In this document: piece after piece, positions 45,276 through 58,590 of the stretch | How positions within the stretch are numbered: position 1 is the first letter of the stretch | Layout: each line of letters begins with the position of its first letter | Origin: Erigeron canadensis | Taxonomy: Eukaryota > Streptophyta > Magnoliopsida > Asterales > Asteraceae | NCBI RefSeq assembly: GCF_010389155.1 | Contig: NC_057767.1 | Span: 496,001-560,000, forward strand | DNA length: 64,000 nucleotides | Direction: 5' to 3' | Position numbers and translations under genes: made by a program | The notes under the pieces: model-generated | What the model saw: the letters and a program-made list of their open reading frames with translations, nothing else | What the model was told of the DNA's origin: nothing | The model's database searches: none

Positions 45276-48200
45276 GCAGTGACTAGAAACTCTCATTATC
45301 TTTTTAGTTGGCTCTGGTAAGTTGGCGGTGGCCATTATCGATGCTCAGTTCTTTATTATGTTTTATGTCATTTCTTGATTTTAGTTGATGGACCTTGTTT
45401 CTCTAAAGGACACCATGTTTATGATTAAATGCATGGCAGAGATCATTTTATTTCAAACCATTATCCAACCCATCTATTTTTCCATCTCCCCAAGTAAACG
45501 TATAGTGTGTAGTGTGTACAAAGTCTAATAAATGGGTAGAATTCTTAAATGATATCTAATGTATCGTCACAAACTGAAAAAAAAATCACCATGCCTTATT
45601 TTCGCAGGTCATAAGAGGAAATAGCGTGCTCATTGTTTAAGCACTCAAGCTGGTCGCTGGATGTCAATGATTGTTGACATGTGCCAGTTTGATCCTGTGT
45701 ATTGTCTAGTAGAATTCCTAATTCTGAGTAGTGCGAACAAGTATTCCGACTTTACTTTATCAATCTAGATCTTGATAATTTCATCCTGTTTTTATATTCC
45801 ATAATCTTCCATAATATTCTTAAGCGCTATCTTGATTCTAGCCTGTTCAAATATGATAATTCACCCGATAATATCCCACAAAACTAATTAACAAAAAGAA
45901 ATATACAATATCAACCAGCTTTGTCTACTTGGATTAAATTAAAATTCCCTTTCTAATAAAATAGGAGTGTATAACATAATCTAGCTTAAATTAAAATTCC
46001 CTTTCTAATAAAACTCGACTTCCTGAAACATATTACTACAAACAAACCTCAAATTAACACGAAACCATATATTAGTAGACAAACTTAAAAATTAAAAAAA
46101 AAAGAAACAATTGCATACATAAATTTCATAAAGCCCATCAACAAATTCCTCTGAAATGTCGATCGGAATAATCACCAAAAATAATCACCTGAAATATTAA
46201 TATTAATGTGACCGTAAATGCACATCAAGCTATGTCCCGGGTCAAGTGGGAGTCCCACATATGCAATTTGATCATCATGTAATATATTTCATGTGAGATT
46301 AGTCCAAATAAATAAAAAGAGCAGGTTGAATTAAGAATCTTAACACAAAAGCATATGATAATGATTCTCCCCAAAATTACTCAGGCTAATTAACTGTTCA
46401 AATGCAGATCGATCTGAAAACTGATTATTCAAAGCTTTAATTCTTAGTCCCTCGGGTGTACAATATATTGGGTCGTTCCTATACCTGTTACAATCAATTT
46501 GTTGTTAACTACGGCTTTTGTATATCATCACACTATTTACGGGAAAGAAAAATTATTAATTACAGTACCTTTCTTGAAAAGGTGCTGATGATGACTCAGG
46601 ATGCAATTTGCGTAACATATTATGTAAAGTCGGAACCCAGGGGCGAGGAGAATTCATACCAGGGCTTAAATGATATCTGTTTTAAAAATCCATGGGATCT
46701 TTACCAGACGACAATTACTATTATTAGTATTAGTATAAATTATTATTATTATTATTGTGTTTGGGGCCATATTGAAAACGAAATACAAAAATAAACGAAA
46801 ACAGAAATTACCCGACTGACTTGGTGAAAGAATGATGATGAAAGGCTTCTAAACAAATCGTTAAGGAAAGAAACGTCGTCTAGGGTTATATTGTATATAT
46901 AGAGTTAATTGGGGTTATATTGTATACATGGGAGGCCCGGAGGAGGCAAACAAGACAATTTTGAAGGGAGCTTAAAGTTTTTTATGGATGAACAAGTTTA
47001 GTTAGGGCCTTGTATATATGGGCTTATGTTTAGAGTTATTAAACTTGATGAACAAGTTTAGTTAGGGCCTAAAACCCCTTAAATGGTTCGGGCTCCCTTT
47101 CTTTAATCCTAGCCCAACTCCAACTCTTTAATTAACTATTAATTCCTTTTTAATTAATAAACATTATTTATTTTAACACTTAATAAAAGTTTATTAATCA
47201 TTTTGTGATCTAATTAATCAATATATTACTTTAATATACTAATTAATAGTATAGAGTTACCGTGTCATTTCGTGTGACCCCGTAGGCTTAAATTATTTCC
47301 GAACATGCGTTTATTATTTAACATGATCACACTCCAACAATACTAATACTAAAACAGATGTAACAGGACCATTCATAAGTAGTTAGCCGTTTGGTATTCT
47401 AAGCTATGTACAAGAAAACAAAAAATTTCTTGATAGGATGTATGTGAGGTCAATCAAACCTGACTTGACTTGTCTCCCTGCATTACTATAAGGTAGCAGT
47501 TTGACCCATTACTCAACCCACTCGATCCGCCATTTTGTCAGATACATCTGAAAGTTACCTAAGAAATCAAGAGGTGATCAGTCCCTTGATACGAGATTCT
47601 GCAAATTGGCAACAACATTGAGGCTGCTAAATATTGTGTCAATGGAATATTGTCGAAAAGCATCATGAACTCCTGTTCCAGTTATGACAGTTTCAAAAAC
47701 GATAATGCAGTGAATGAAATACTGAATCCAGAAAAGGCTTAACCAAGTGGTTTCTCGGGAGAAATATGAAATCTGAATATGGCTAACATATATTCTCCAG
47801 CACCTCATTCCTTTTGTGGGTTGAACAACCAGTAAGAATACACACTGTTTCTTTCAGATTTAATTATACACATTTAAGAACATTAACTAAGCTCAGTAAC
47901 CAACTAACACGCTGATCTTAAAAAAAAAAGTTAAGCTCAGTAAATAGTTCTAATGTCCAATGGGATTAGAAAACTCTTTGCCGCATTACAATTTTTAATA
48001 GAAAAAAAAGTGTGTGCAAGTCAACACCACTCACTATGCCCTGTTTTGACCCGTTACACAACCCGTCCACCTCAAATTATAATCTGAAGAATGTACAGAT
48101 GTACTTGGCTCATGAATGATCAAGACTTTATGCCCCTAACCAGTTCTAGGGAACGAGTCTTTTTCATATAACTTGATATTCCCAGTGAATATGGCCAATA

Positions 48201-50147
48201 AGGACTTAACTTTACGTCTATATATTTAACTGTCAAATATTAATTATTTCCAACCATGTATGGATTACTACTTTTATCATTACTAAAAATAAATTTAGTA
48301 ATTACGCAATTGGGATGTACCGATGGTCGTCAAGGTTTAGTAATTACGTATAAATCTGAACTTAAATTTATATTAAAACCAATATACTGTGTTCATTTTG
48401 ACTTTAATCATGAAAGACAGGTTTACTATGAGGTATAAAATTGTTAGAGCTCGTAATACGTTAATATGGTTGTTCACTTGTTCTAATGCGACATGTTGCT
48501 TCATGATACTATTATTCTCAAATGCAAAAAATGGAAGTTATTTGCAAACAAAGAATATTACACTTGCAAAAGATTACTTGCTTGCAGTTTTTTTAAAGGA
48601 TAAAATAAATTGCAAAAGATTACTTGCTTGCAGTTTTTTCAAAAGATAAAATTAATTGCAAAAGATTACGTGGTAGAATAAAGCACACTTTAGCTTAAGG
48701 AATTAATATGACTTTATTTTTTTCTAAAAAGAATGTGAATTCGTATCGATTGGTCAATTCTTTTCGTGTAACCAAATATATTCTTATTCATTAATTGGAT
48801 AACTAACTCATTTTAAGTCCCTTACCAACCGTTGAAACTATTCGCATTCGCTTCTATTTAAATAAATATTTCTTTCTCCTCCACACTAGCTAAATATAAG
48901 TTGGTTATTTTTGTGACATTTTTTACATTTATTCAATATTCAGCTTTGAGGAAGAACTTTTACCTGCACTACAACAAGGTAATATTCTTTTATTACATTT
49001 CCTTTAAATTTTGTAAAGCGTATTATCTTCATTATTATTCATCCATTTTTTTCTTCAATTAAAAAATGCTTTTGGGTTCAGAAAAAAAGTCCACGGAGAC
49101 AAAAAAAAAACTTGTAATTTAGTATCATAGTTTATTATTATGAATAGGCGGGTTAGATGGTACCGTAAGTTGTAATGAATCATTTGTAGTAACACACATA
49201 GAATATTGTCAATGTATTTTCACAATTCTATCCACCTTGTAATGAACACAATTAAGTTGTTATCGAGTTTCAACTTTTTAATACATAAGTTATTCTAATT
49301 TGTTGACTAAGTTTGGAATAATATAATAGAGTCACGTTAACAGAATAATAATTCCTTTAATTTAACTAAGTTTGAAATGAAACCAAACATATTTTTATTA
49401 TTATTTATTTAATAACTCCTTTCATATAACTAAAGTCGGTGACAATAAGGGTCGTCGCTGGGCAAAATTCTTGCGTTCTCATGTCCTTAGTTTTAGTGTC
49501 GTGTTCTTCACCATGTTCTCAAAACGCATTCTCAAAACGCTAGTGGCAACGTCTTCTGGGGCCATTTAATTAGGGCCCACATCTCTAAGAAGAAGTGAGA
49601 AGAAGATGACATAAAATACCCTCCATCCCATCAAATGTGTTGACTTTTTAATTTTCAAAGTTAAATTCTAACAACTTTAACCTTAAATATCTTTGTTTGT
49701 ATTATATATAACACTTGATAACTCAATTAATTCATATAACTTCATCAAGTATTATAAGACACAAACAAAGATATTCAAGCTCAAAGTTGTAAACAATTGA
49801 CTTTGAAAATTTAAAAGTGGACATATTTAGTGAGACGGAGGGAGTATATTAATTTGACACTTATAGTCTCTACATGCTAGATAGCTTTAATATTTGAGAA
49901 AATAATTTTCTTTAAGATAATTTTGTTATATTAATAAATAGTTTGTTTAATAAATGTGTTTTTATTAATTTAATATTTTATTATTATATTAATAAAATAA
50001 TTTGTTCAATAAATTTATATTATTGTTTTAATTTTATGTTTAATTAAATGAAAATGGTCTGGCATTGATGTTGCAATGCGTTATACGTGAGAATGGGGCG
50101 GATTCCTTAATGTCTTAGGCCTAAAGATATTTTTATTCACTTTCATT
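45276..50147. other. long gene-poor interval
   Basis: Starts with SF3A1 3' sequence, part of which (45771-45826) recurs near 60358. A 24-base phrase (GATGAACAAGTTTAGTTAGG...) is directly repeated at 46987 and 47047. A 76-codon minus-strand frame at 47578-47808 has gene-like composition but no recognised family. Short tandem phrases (GCAAAAGATTACTTGCTTGC) repeat near 48567-48640. The rest is AT-rich. No gene is supported. Confidence 0.45.
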
Positions 50148-50938
50148 GAACAATTCCATTTGTGTAACCAAAAATATTTGTATACACTTTTATAAAACAA
50201 TGCATTTCCATCCATTTTCATGATTGGTTTTTTTAGTTTGAACTTTTTTTATATATTCAATTTAGAGCTTTATGGCATAGTTTCATTCCATTTTTCCATC
50301 TGTATTATTACAGGTATTTTTTTCATTTTCCTTTCCATTTTGAAGGGCTCTAACACGTTTGTGTGTGTGCGCTTTTTTTTTTTTCATTTAGATAATAACC
50401 AAAGATGAGTGTTTATTTATAAATAACGAAATGTATCAAAGGGAATTGTAGAAGACTAAACTTAATTTATAAAAAAGTAGTATTAATGGGCAATACTCAT
50501 ATATAACTGATGCGTGTAGGTAAGTAAAAGCCTATTATTGCCGAGAAATACATTTTCATGATTGGTTGTTTTAATTCCATCAAACAATGTATACATTTTT
50601 ATAAAACAATGCATTTCAATTCCATCCATTTTCATGATTGGTTTTTTAAATTTGAACTTTTTTTATATTCAATTTAGAGCTCTTTACGGAATAGTTTCAT
50701 TCCATTATTTCATCTGCATTAAAACAGGTATTTTCTTTTTTCTTTTTCCTTTCCATCTGCATTAAAACAGGCTCTTACATGTGTGTGTTTTTTTCCCATT
50801 CGGATGATAACCAAAGATGAGTGTTTATCTATAAATAACGAAATGTATCAAAGGGAATTGTAGAACACTAAACTTAATTTATAAAAAATAAGTAGTATTG
50901 GCGATACGCATATATATAACTCATGATGCATAATGTAG
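50148..50938. repeat. tandem duplication of about 0.4 kb upstream of the DC1 gene
   Basis: Two diverged copies, about 50148-50525 and 50560-50938, are offset by about 412 bases. Shared anchors include ATAAAACAATGCATTTC, CATCCATTTTCATGATTGG, ATTCAATTTAGAGCT, TAGTTTCATTCCATT and the well-kept stretch AACCAAAGATGAGTGTTTAT followed by AAATAACGAAATGTATCAAA. Both end in a CATATATAACT TATA-like motif; the second copy's lies directly upstream of the DC1 start codon. Confidence 0.8.
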
Positions 50939-50956
50939 GTCGGTAGGTGAGTTGCA

Positions 50957-52311
50957 ATGGAAAAATTGAAGCACTTTAGTCACCAACATATGCTCTATCT
51001 TACGCATCTACAACAAACCCGCCACATCATTCAAAATTATTGCTCCTCTGATGATGAAGAAGAAGATGATGATTTGAAGGTGGTGGTACAAGAAGAAGAC
51101 CAGCAGCAGCATGGGGGGCAATGTAAAATGTGTGAGGAGCGGATTTATTCATTTCATTTGTGTTACTACAAGTGTCATGAATGTGACGACGACTATTCTC
51201 TGCACAAATTCTGTGCGGAACTGCCTTTAATCCTAGAGAGCCACCCGTTACATGATCATCCGGCGGGTCATCAGCTGACCTTGTCCAAGAAACTCCAGTT
51301 TACCGAACCCGATCCCTCTTTCAGAATTGCAGATCCTTCTGGTTGGACATGGAGCTGTTACATCTGCAAAGCTTATCATAATATGTTTTATAATTACCAT
51401 TGTGCCATCTGCAAATTCACTATGGACATAGTTTGTGCGACCACGTCTCAACAAAAGATGGTCCACCCAAATCATCATCCTGATCACCCGTTGCAGCGTA
51501 CGTTCAAGTCGACATCAGCTACTTGTGATGCTTGTGCTACGAGTCATAATGATGAAAGGGGGACCTTCTACCAATGTACCATCTGTTCTTGGTTCCGGAT
51601 CCACCTGGACTGCGCTTTGCTGCCGACAAAGTTATCGATTCAACGATCTACCAAAGACACTTTCACTCATTCTCATCTACTCACCCTTGCCTCTTCCTTT
51701 CCCTATATCGAACTGAAAGCTAACACCTTTCCTATTTGCAAAGTCTGTGATGACACTTTTCTTGGCTATTTCGCGTGGCTTTACAAATGCGATAAATGTC
51801 GATATTACGTCCATTTTGGATGTGCGACTTCACCGCGGGCAGGTGAGCAATTAACCTTTGATAAATTACAAGTGTACGTGCATGATGTGTATATTGCATG
51901 TGGTTGATATATTAATTAATGGTTCTAACTTTAAATTATCAGGCCGTGGCAAAACTTACAAAAAAAACTTCAACGACACTGATCATCCTAATCTACTCCA
52001 CTGCCCATTTCCCGATGAAAGTTGCAACCTTCTGAAGCACTATTATTTTTACAATCGCAAGGAGGAATATTTTGCCAAAGAAAAGTATGATGATGATGAT
52101 GACGACGACGACGATGATGATAAAAGGAGGTTGATCAACCATTTTAGTCATCCACACCCACTCATTCTAGTACGTAACGAATCATTAGTTATTCCTCTTC
52201 ATGATCCCATGAAGAAGACACAGCTGCTATGTGATGGATGTGTCAGACCAATCACGTCAGTGCCATTTTACAAGTCTAGTGGTAGTAGTCCCCAATATAA
52301 TGTAGAAAACC

Positions 52312-52347
<36 letters not shown>

Positions 52348-53174
52348 GTGGTGGTTTTGTGCTCCATGAGTGGTGTGCAAAGCTACCCTCTCAACTACAT
52401 GACCACCCGGGCCATCCACAGCACACGCTACTACTTCTACTGCCAAAAGCAAAGTTGGCCGCTGTATTCGTTTGTGAAGTTTGCCGGTTACCCTGCAATG
52501 GTTTTGCGTATGGGTGCACAACGTGTGGATATTATGTAGACATCAATTGCTCCCTCATACCGGAGGAAATCACTCATGAAGCTCACCCCAACCATCTGTT
52601 GCGAAGAATCAAGGGTTCAGACATCCCATCAGATAAGTATTGCAAGGCATGTTGGGTCCTGATGAAATTTGGATGGGGTTTCCATTGTCCCTCTTGTGAT
52701 TTCTACATCCATACATCGTGTGCTTTGTTATTGCCTCGACAAGTCCGGCACAAGTACGACAAACATCCGTTGAGTCTAAGATACGGTCCAGTCGAGAACC
52801 ATCCGCAAGAATACTTTTGTGAGATTTGCGAGGATGGAATATACTCATTTAACTCGAGACAGTGGTTCTATCATTGCACTACATGTGCCTGGTCCATGCA
52901 TGCAGCTTGTGTTCCCTTAATTCTACAAAGTGAACAAGCTGTTTATTCCGAGTATCCGAGATGTGTCTTTCTCTTTCTGAATGTTAAGTTTGGAAGAGAA
53001 GTTGAAATCAAAGATACTCACCCACACACTCTCACCTTTGTACAAGGGATTGAAAGCCATGGTCAATGCAGTATGTGTGATGCCCAGTTGCAGTACATGC
53101 CGATTTTCAAGTGCCTGGAGTGCGATCAGTTTGCGATTCATTATCAGTGTCTCGAGAGCCGATTAATTAAGTAA
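50957..53174 (+). CDS. DC1 (C1-like zinc-binding) domain protein, 2 exons
   Basis: A cysteine/histidine-rich protein of 705 residues. Exons 50957-51842 and 51943-53174 join in frame (SPRAG/RGKTY). I count nine DC1-type modules, each with paired C-x2-C groups and conserved aromatics: four in exon 1 (for example CKMCEERIYSFHLCYYKCHE, CYICKAYHNMFYNYHCAICK, CDACATSHNDERGTFYQCTI, CKVCDDTFLGYFAWLYKCDK) and five in exon 2 (for example CEVCRLPCNGFAYGCTTCGY, CKACWVLMKFGWGFHCPSCD, CEICEDGIYSFNSRQWFYHC). The modules are a plant-expanded relative of the protein kinase C C1 domain; biochemical roles are mostly unknown, though some members act in defence or stress. Two trinucleotide runs encode an aspartate tract (about 52087-52121) and a serine tract (about 52312-52345). 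No membrane segment or enzyme domain. The start at 50957 lies about 40 bases after a TATA-like motif, which would leave a very short leader. Confidence 0.9.
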
Positions 53175-53220
53175 TAATATGGATCATGTTCATTAGCTTA
53201 TATATATATATATATATATA

Positions 53221-53249
53221 CTAGCATGGTACCCGCACGTTGCAGCGGA
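53221..53249 (-). mobile_element. Helitron 3' terminus
   Basis: On the minus strand the end reads CCGCTGCAACGTGCGGGTAC followed by CATGCTAG and a host T. The GC-rich hairpin plus CTAG is the Helitron 3' signature, and it is nearly identical to the end at 26122. The body should extend rightwards; a matching 5' end was not identified with confidence. A TA microsatellite (about 53197-53220) abuts it. Confidence 0.6.
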
Positions 53250-56200
53250 TACCATGGTACAGGTGGTCAGTGTGTCTTGGTTTGTCTTATAAGTTTCTGT
53301 ATGTGTAGCTACTTCAAGATAATGTATAGCTACACACCAAGCTATGAACACATGAGCGAAAAATAAACATATACAAAATAATATACGAAATGATACTCGT
53401 TTTCAATGAACCAGAATCTCCGTTGCATGTTTTAAACCGTCAAAGTAGTCACACTGGTACTTGGTTAATGTTATGTTTTTCTTAACAATAGATAACCCAT
53501 ATTGCTAAGTTATTGACTGGTAACTAACAAATAGCAAACTTTAAGTGTGAAGAAACACATAATCCCAAAAAGGCATTTTTGACAAAGAAAGAATAAGTAT
53601 GTATTGATTCATACGTAAAAATGAACCAACTTGGCAAAGTTGCATTGATTCATAAATCCTTACCAAATATAATCTAGAAAACATAAGATATAACAAATAA
53701 TTAAAAGACAAAAATATTCAAAAATATACAATAGATGTGTACAGGTTTTTTCAAATTAGAGATTAATGAAATACAATACAAACGTTTCTATACTCTTGCT
53801 GCACACTAAATCAAGATACACATGTTATATATTCTTTGTTTCCATTCAATTTGTTGTTGAGGATCATACTCTATGAGTCAAAATCATTGGGAACAAACCC
53901 ATCTATCTCCTTTTCTTGATTGATCTTCAACATCTGCACTAATGTAAATATTTTAACAATGAACATACGATCGCCAAGAAGTAAAACATAATTTTGCTAA
54001 CTGAAAACGACCTAGGCATCATCTTGAGGTAATAAAGAGGTCTCACATGAGTCCTAATATACATTAGCATCACCAAGGACATGAACAAAATCAGCGGGAA
54101 CAGGATCTGCTCATGTACTTTGTAAAATTGTATGCTACATAAAGATCAATTATAATAAGATGATTAAACAACTAAGGGAACTTCCAAGAGTCTCGTTCCT
54201 TGATAAACGTAGATAGTAGTATGGTTATTAGTTGACTTCTGGTATATGTTGTCCACTAAGACTATCAACGCACTTCTTGGTTAATGACAAATAGTTCGGA
54301 GTTTCGACACATTTACCTTTGTTCATGGATGTAGTGATAAGCGTGGTTGTGAGCAGCTGCAATACAAACACCGACCCCCTGATGGCAGTGAAGACCCAAC
54401 TGTCCCTCGTACTGCATAATTAATCATAGAAAGGGGCAAAGACAATTTGAGTTCCTAGAAAACGAAGAAAAAAATAAGAGTAAGAAAGACAAAGCTGAAG
54501 ACAACTATAAACGTGAATAAAAGATACAGGAACCCCAAATATAAGCTTGAATCTATTCATGGTGCCACACAGGGTCTACAACTATCAAAGAAACAATTAA
54601 AGATACATGTACAATAAAAGCACTTTTTAAAATGGTCAGATAATACTCTTGATAAAAATTCAGTTACAATGAAAACAACATGTGCTAGGGCCATATGTAT
54701 ACAACCTGATAAAAACGCAGGTAACAACAGTCAAAAGTAACTTGTGTTTCGGGGACATGTATACAACCTGAGAAAGATCTGGTGTTGCTTCTTATTTTCA
54801 TATTTCACCCGAATGCATTGTTGCTGCAATGACCAATGCAGAAAAAGGAGCCTGACATGATGTTATAGAATCCACTTAAGTGTATCACCATTTCAATATT
54901 AAGACTCGTCTTGAGGAGCTTATGTGAAAAGAATCACACAATATATGCAATAGAGTAAACTACATCCTAAGTATGTCATTATACATCCAAAAACTATTTA
55001 ACATCATTCCTTCAAACCTAAACCCTTAAACACAAAACACAGCTCTCGAATCACACAAATGACTAACTATGACTCACAAACAACAGAGGTCGGTGGTCAC
55101 TTACCAGTAACCACAATGTACGTACCATTAAGCTTGAACTTTCTTGCTTGACCCCTAAAAATTTAATGAAACAACCTTAAGCAACAGTGCAACACCACCC
55201 CGAAAAGTTGAAACCCTCTGACCAAATAACACTCTGCAAACACATAGCCACATTATATAAATAGAATCTAAGTATGGACAAAACAAATAATTGATGACAT
55301 ATTGTGAATCAACACTTTCAATAATCAAAAATTGGTTCATTTGCTAAAGAAATTACAAATCCTCATCCATAAAAAAATGTCGACCCATTTTATTTTCCTT
55401 TATTTTTGATCATGAATTACTCAATTCTACTAAAGATACTTAAAAAGTCAGAAAATGTTACCACATTGCACTAAACGGCGTTAGTATTTCTGAGAATGTA
55501 GATATCAGGGAACCGAATACCCAAAACTATAAAACATGACTGAAAATGGTAAAGATGTCAGAAGTGTTGACCAAGACATTATCGAAAAAAGTAAAAAAAG
55601 TCACTTAACACGAACACATTATAAATTAAACACACTATAAACGCACAGGGAAAAAAAATTAAATTAAAAAAAACGCACAGGAAAGAGCAAGTTCTCATCT
55701 TCACGACCAGTTTGGCATAGATTCATGTATCTTAGAATATATATTTTTAAAAATATTAAGAATAATACCAAAAAAATTGGGGTGTGGTCGTGGTGGTATC
55801 ATCTTTTGGTTCATGTTGCTAAATCATTTGATGGGCCATTCAAATACATCAAAATGATCAAATGTAGGGGTTGCACTGGGTATGGGGGATTGAGCAACTG
55901 GAATTGAATCGATAGTGGCATGGGTTTAATGACCTGTTTCTGTTTCTGTTTCTGCCATGGTTGGAGCAACAACAAAAATAAAAGGTAGACTTATAAGGAA
56001 GAATTATTGGTGTGTAAATTGATGTGTGTGGAGATTACAGAGAAATGGTGGCGATAGTATAATAACTCCATGTCCGTAAAAATCCTTGATCCCCAACGAT
56101 TCGAAGATTGACCTGCAATTACTACCAACCTAAAACAATCAAAAATAGATATTAAAAAAGAACAGATTAAGCATTACATGATATATAATTGATCAAAGGA

Positions 56201-57239
56201 AAAAAACAAAATCATAGAGAATTCACCTATTTTTTTCAAATGCATATTTTCCCACTTTTTTCTCTTGCTGTTCACATAAAATGATCCAAAAAAGATCGAA
56301 TGTGTCAATATGAACGTGTCGATTAACCATTAAATGATATGTTCGAATGTGTCGATCGCCGGAAACTTTTGACTTGATGAGGCCCCAAACTAATTACTAA
56401 GAAAGAAGGTGTTTTAATTAAATCCAAACTAATTAAATACTTACCAGAAATTGATCTTGAAAGAAGATGATTGATATCGCCTATTTTATATATATTTATT
56501 TTTGCGCGATATCATTTCTTTTATTTATTTTATGTTTGTATTATTGTCACTTTTATAGACTTTTATACTTAAGATGTAATTTTATATGTTTATAGGTCTA
56601 TAAGATGAAAGTTAACGAAAAGATGTTAAATAAAGATCATTTATGAAAAATTGAAGATGGGAACCAAAAGACGAAACGCGAATATGAACTAAGATGATTT
56701 GGACCATGGATGCTAGTAGAGTAAAATGCCATCAATCCTTGTGGGCTCGGCAATGGCACTTCACGCAGGACAAAATAATATGAGTATTTGTTATTATATA
56801 CTAATAAACAATATGATATGATTGAGAGAGAGGTGATGGGCCGAGGAGGACAAAAAGAATAGAAGCAGCTCAATATTATTGTTGGTTTGTTGTGATGGGC
56901 TCGGCTGAATGGACAAAAGTCCATACGTGGGAAACAAGTCAAAGGGAGAGTCGGTTCACTAATGTTGTCATCAAGTACCGACATAATTTATCTATATATA
57001 TATATTCGTTCAAGGGAGAGCTGGAACACAATAATCTATCATCGAATATAGAGTTTTTTAGGAGGGAATCGAATAGAGGAGAGGAGAGGAGAGGATCTCG
57101 TGGACGTACGTGAGGTCGGCAGGTGGGGGTTTCATCCGCTAAAAGAATTAAGCATTCGTGAGGTGTATCTTTGTTTTTAGGATTACAAGCCGCAAAAGAC
57201 AAAAACAAAAAGACTTTATGCCTTTGATTTTTTGTGAAG
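53250..57239. other. unassigned DNA, possibly captured fragments or a non-coding transcript
   Basis: No complete gene is readable. Several short minus-strand stretches have exon-like composition with splice-like borders, for example QYEGQLGLHCHQGVGVCIAA near 54340-54410 and KINQEKEIDGFVPNDFDS ending near 53878, but I cannot assign them to a family or join them into one frame. They lie next to a Helitron 3' end whose body should run through here, so gene-fragment capture is possible. Confidence 0.3.
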
Positions 57240-58235
57240 CAGCATTAATCGAATTCAGCCGTAGCATCCTGTACTCGTTCGATTTTTTTTCCTATCTTTT
57301 ATTAGTATTATTATTAGTTGCATATTATTAGACTATACTACTATACAATTACTATTATGAATTCTATTTATATAATTGTTGTTAGTTTTATTTGTCTTAA
57401 TATGTCTAGCTAAATCTTTGATCATCTACTAAGATGAAGTGATACAATTGAATAATGGTTGCATAAATCTTTTGAATTCAAGTTGATTTAATTTAACATT
57501 GTGTCGTAATTTTAGCTTATTAATTCTTTGTTATTTAACTCTCAATTGCGGATAGTTTTTGCATAACTTCAGTGGTAACTAGGTTGTGTAGAAGTTATTT
57601 TGATTGCTTGGTTAGAAGCGATTGTTTCTATGACGGGTACGGTAGAAAGTAATTAATAGTTAATAAGAGTTAACGAGTTAATGGTTGGGTACAATCAATA
57701 GACACAATTGTTATCTAAATAACCAAAACAATTAGTTGACTAGGAAAGTTATTAAAGGCGTCTTGGGGTACCGGTCTTAGTAATGGAACTAGTTAATTAA
57801 GAGGATTGAATAAAGTAACTAACTTGACGGGTACGGGGTTAGTCTTTGTTTAGTTCTCGGTTATTAATCAACATATTTGAATTGGTTCTTCAATTAAGTG
57901 CAACCTGAATTTATAGTGTCATGGAGTCGAAGTAGATGATCTTTTAATTAATTTTGATATTAAAAACTCTTTTTTCAATTAATTCTATGGAATTACTAAC
58001 TTTTTCAATCAACTAACTTTTAATATAAAATCAAGATGACGTGGTGTCTTTAAAAACCAAACTCTTTTTTAAACTGCATTAAACTCGCTAGCTTTTAATC
58101 AGTCCATGTGTTCGATCCTGGACTTACTGATAGCTTTACTATACATGATAAGGTATACTGCTTGTGTGTAGAAGTCTAACTATTAGTATTTTCTTGTTTA
58201 TAAATTTAAGACTAGATTTTACACATCAATGATGT
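57240..58235 (+). mobile_element. possible LTR-retrotransposon untranslated-region remnant
   Basis: No coding frame. Sentence-like motifs (TTATAGTGTCATGGAGTCGA, GACGTGGTGTCTTTAAAAAC, GTGTTCGATCCTGGACTTAC, AAGGTATACTGCTTGTGTG) resemble what I remember of the leader between the primer-binding site and gag in plant LTR retrotransposons. This is recognition from memory without an alignment. No LTR or gag is visible here. Confidence 0.3.
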
Positions 58236-58241
58236 AAAACG

Positions 58242-58590
58242 ACATACCGAATAAACCGTTTGTTGCGGCGGAAAGAATCCGGCATGGGTGATGATGATGA
58301 TCAATCCGGAAGTTCGAGTTATGGGTGATGATGATGATGAATCCGGTGATGGTCGAGATGGATCTTCTGGCCGACTCTTTTTTTTTGTGTGTGTGTTTTG
58401 TGTGGGTTTGTGTTTTGGGGGAGAAGATCCGGTTTGTGATTATTTGTGATAAGGGTATTTTCAGTAGATAGTTAAGGAGGGGTAAAATACAAAAGAAAGA
58501 AGGGGGGTATTATGGGAATGGAAAATGTTGTTTAATTTCTTAAACTCAATACCCTTTATAAGGGTTTATAGATATAGGTATAGATATAGA
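58242..58590 (-). mobile_element. small non-autonomous Helitron
   Basis: On the minus strand it starts TCTATATCTATACCTATATC at 58590 beside a host T, and near 58242 shows CCGCCGCAACAAACGG, a degraded form of the GC-rich Helitron 3' hairpin. The CTRR end is not intact. The interior has repeated GGTGATGATGATGA near 58288 and 58326. Confidence 0.45.

Noticed and set aside
46456..46794. 112-codon plus-strand frame
   Set aside because: Its end is driven by a TAT/ATT repeat (a tyrosine run), and composition is that of non-coding DNA.
47578..47808. 76-codon minus-strand frame with gene-like wording
   Set aside because: I could not place it in any family or find neighbouring exons; kept only as a note in the gap description.
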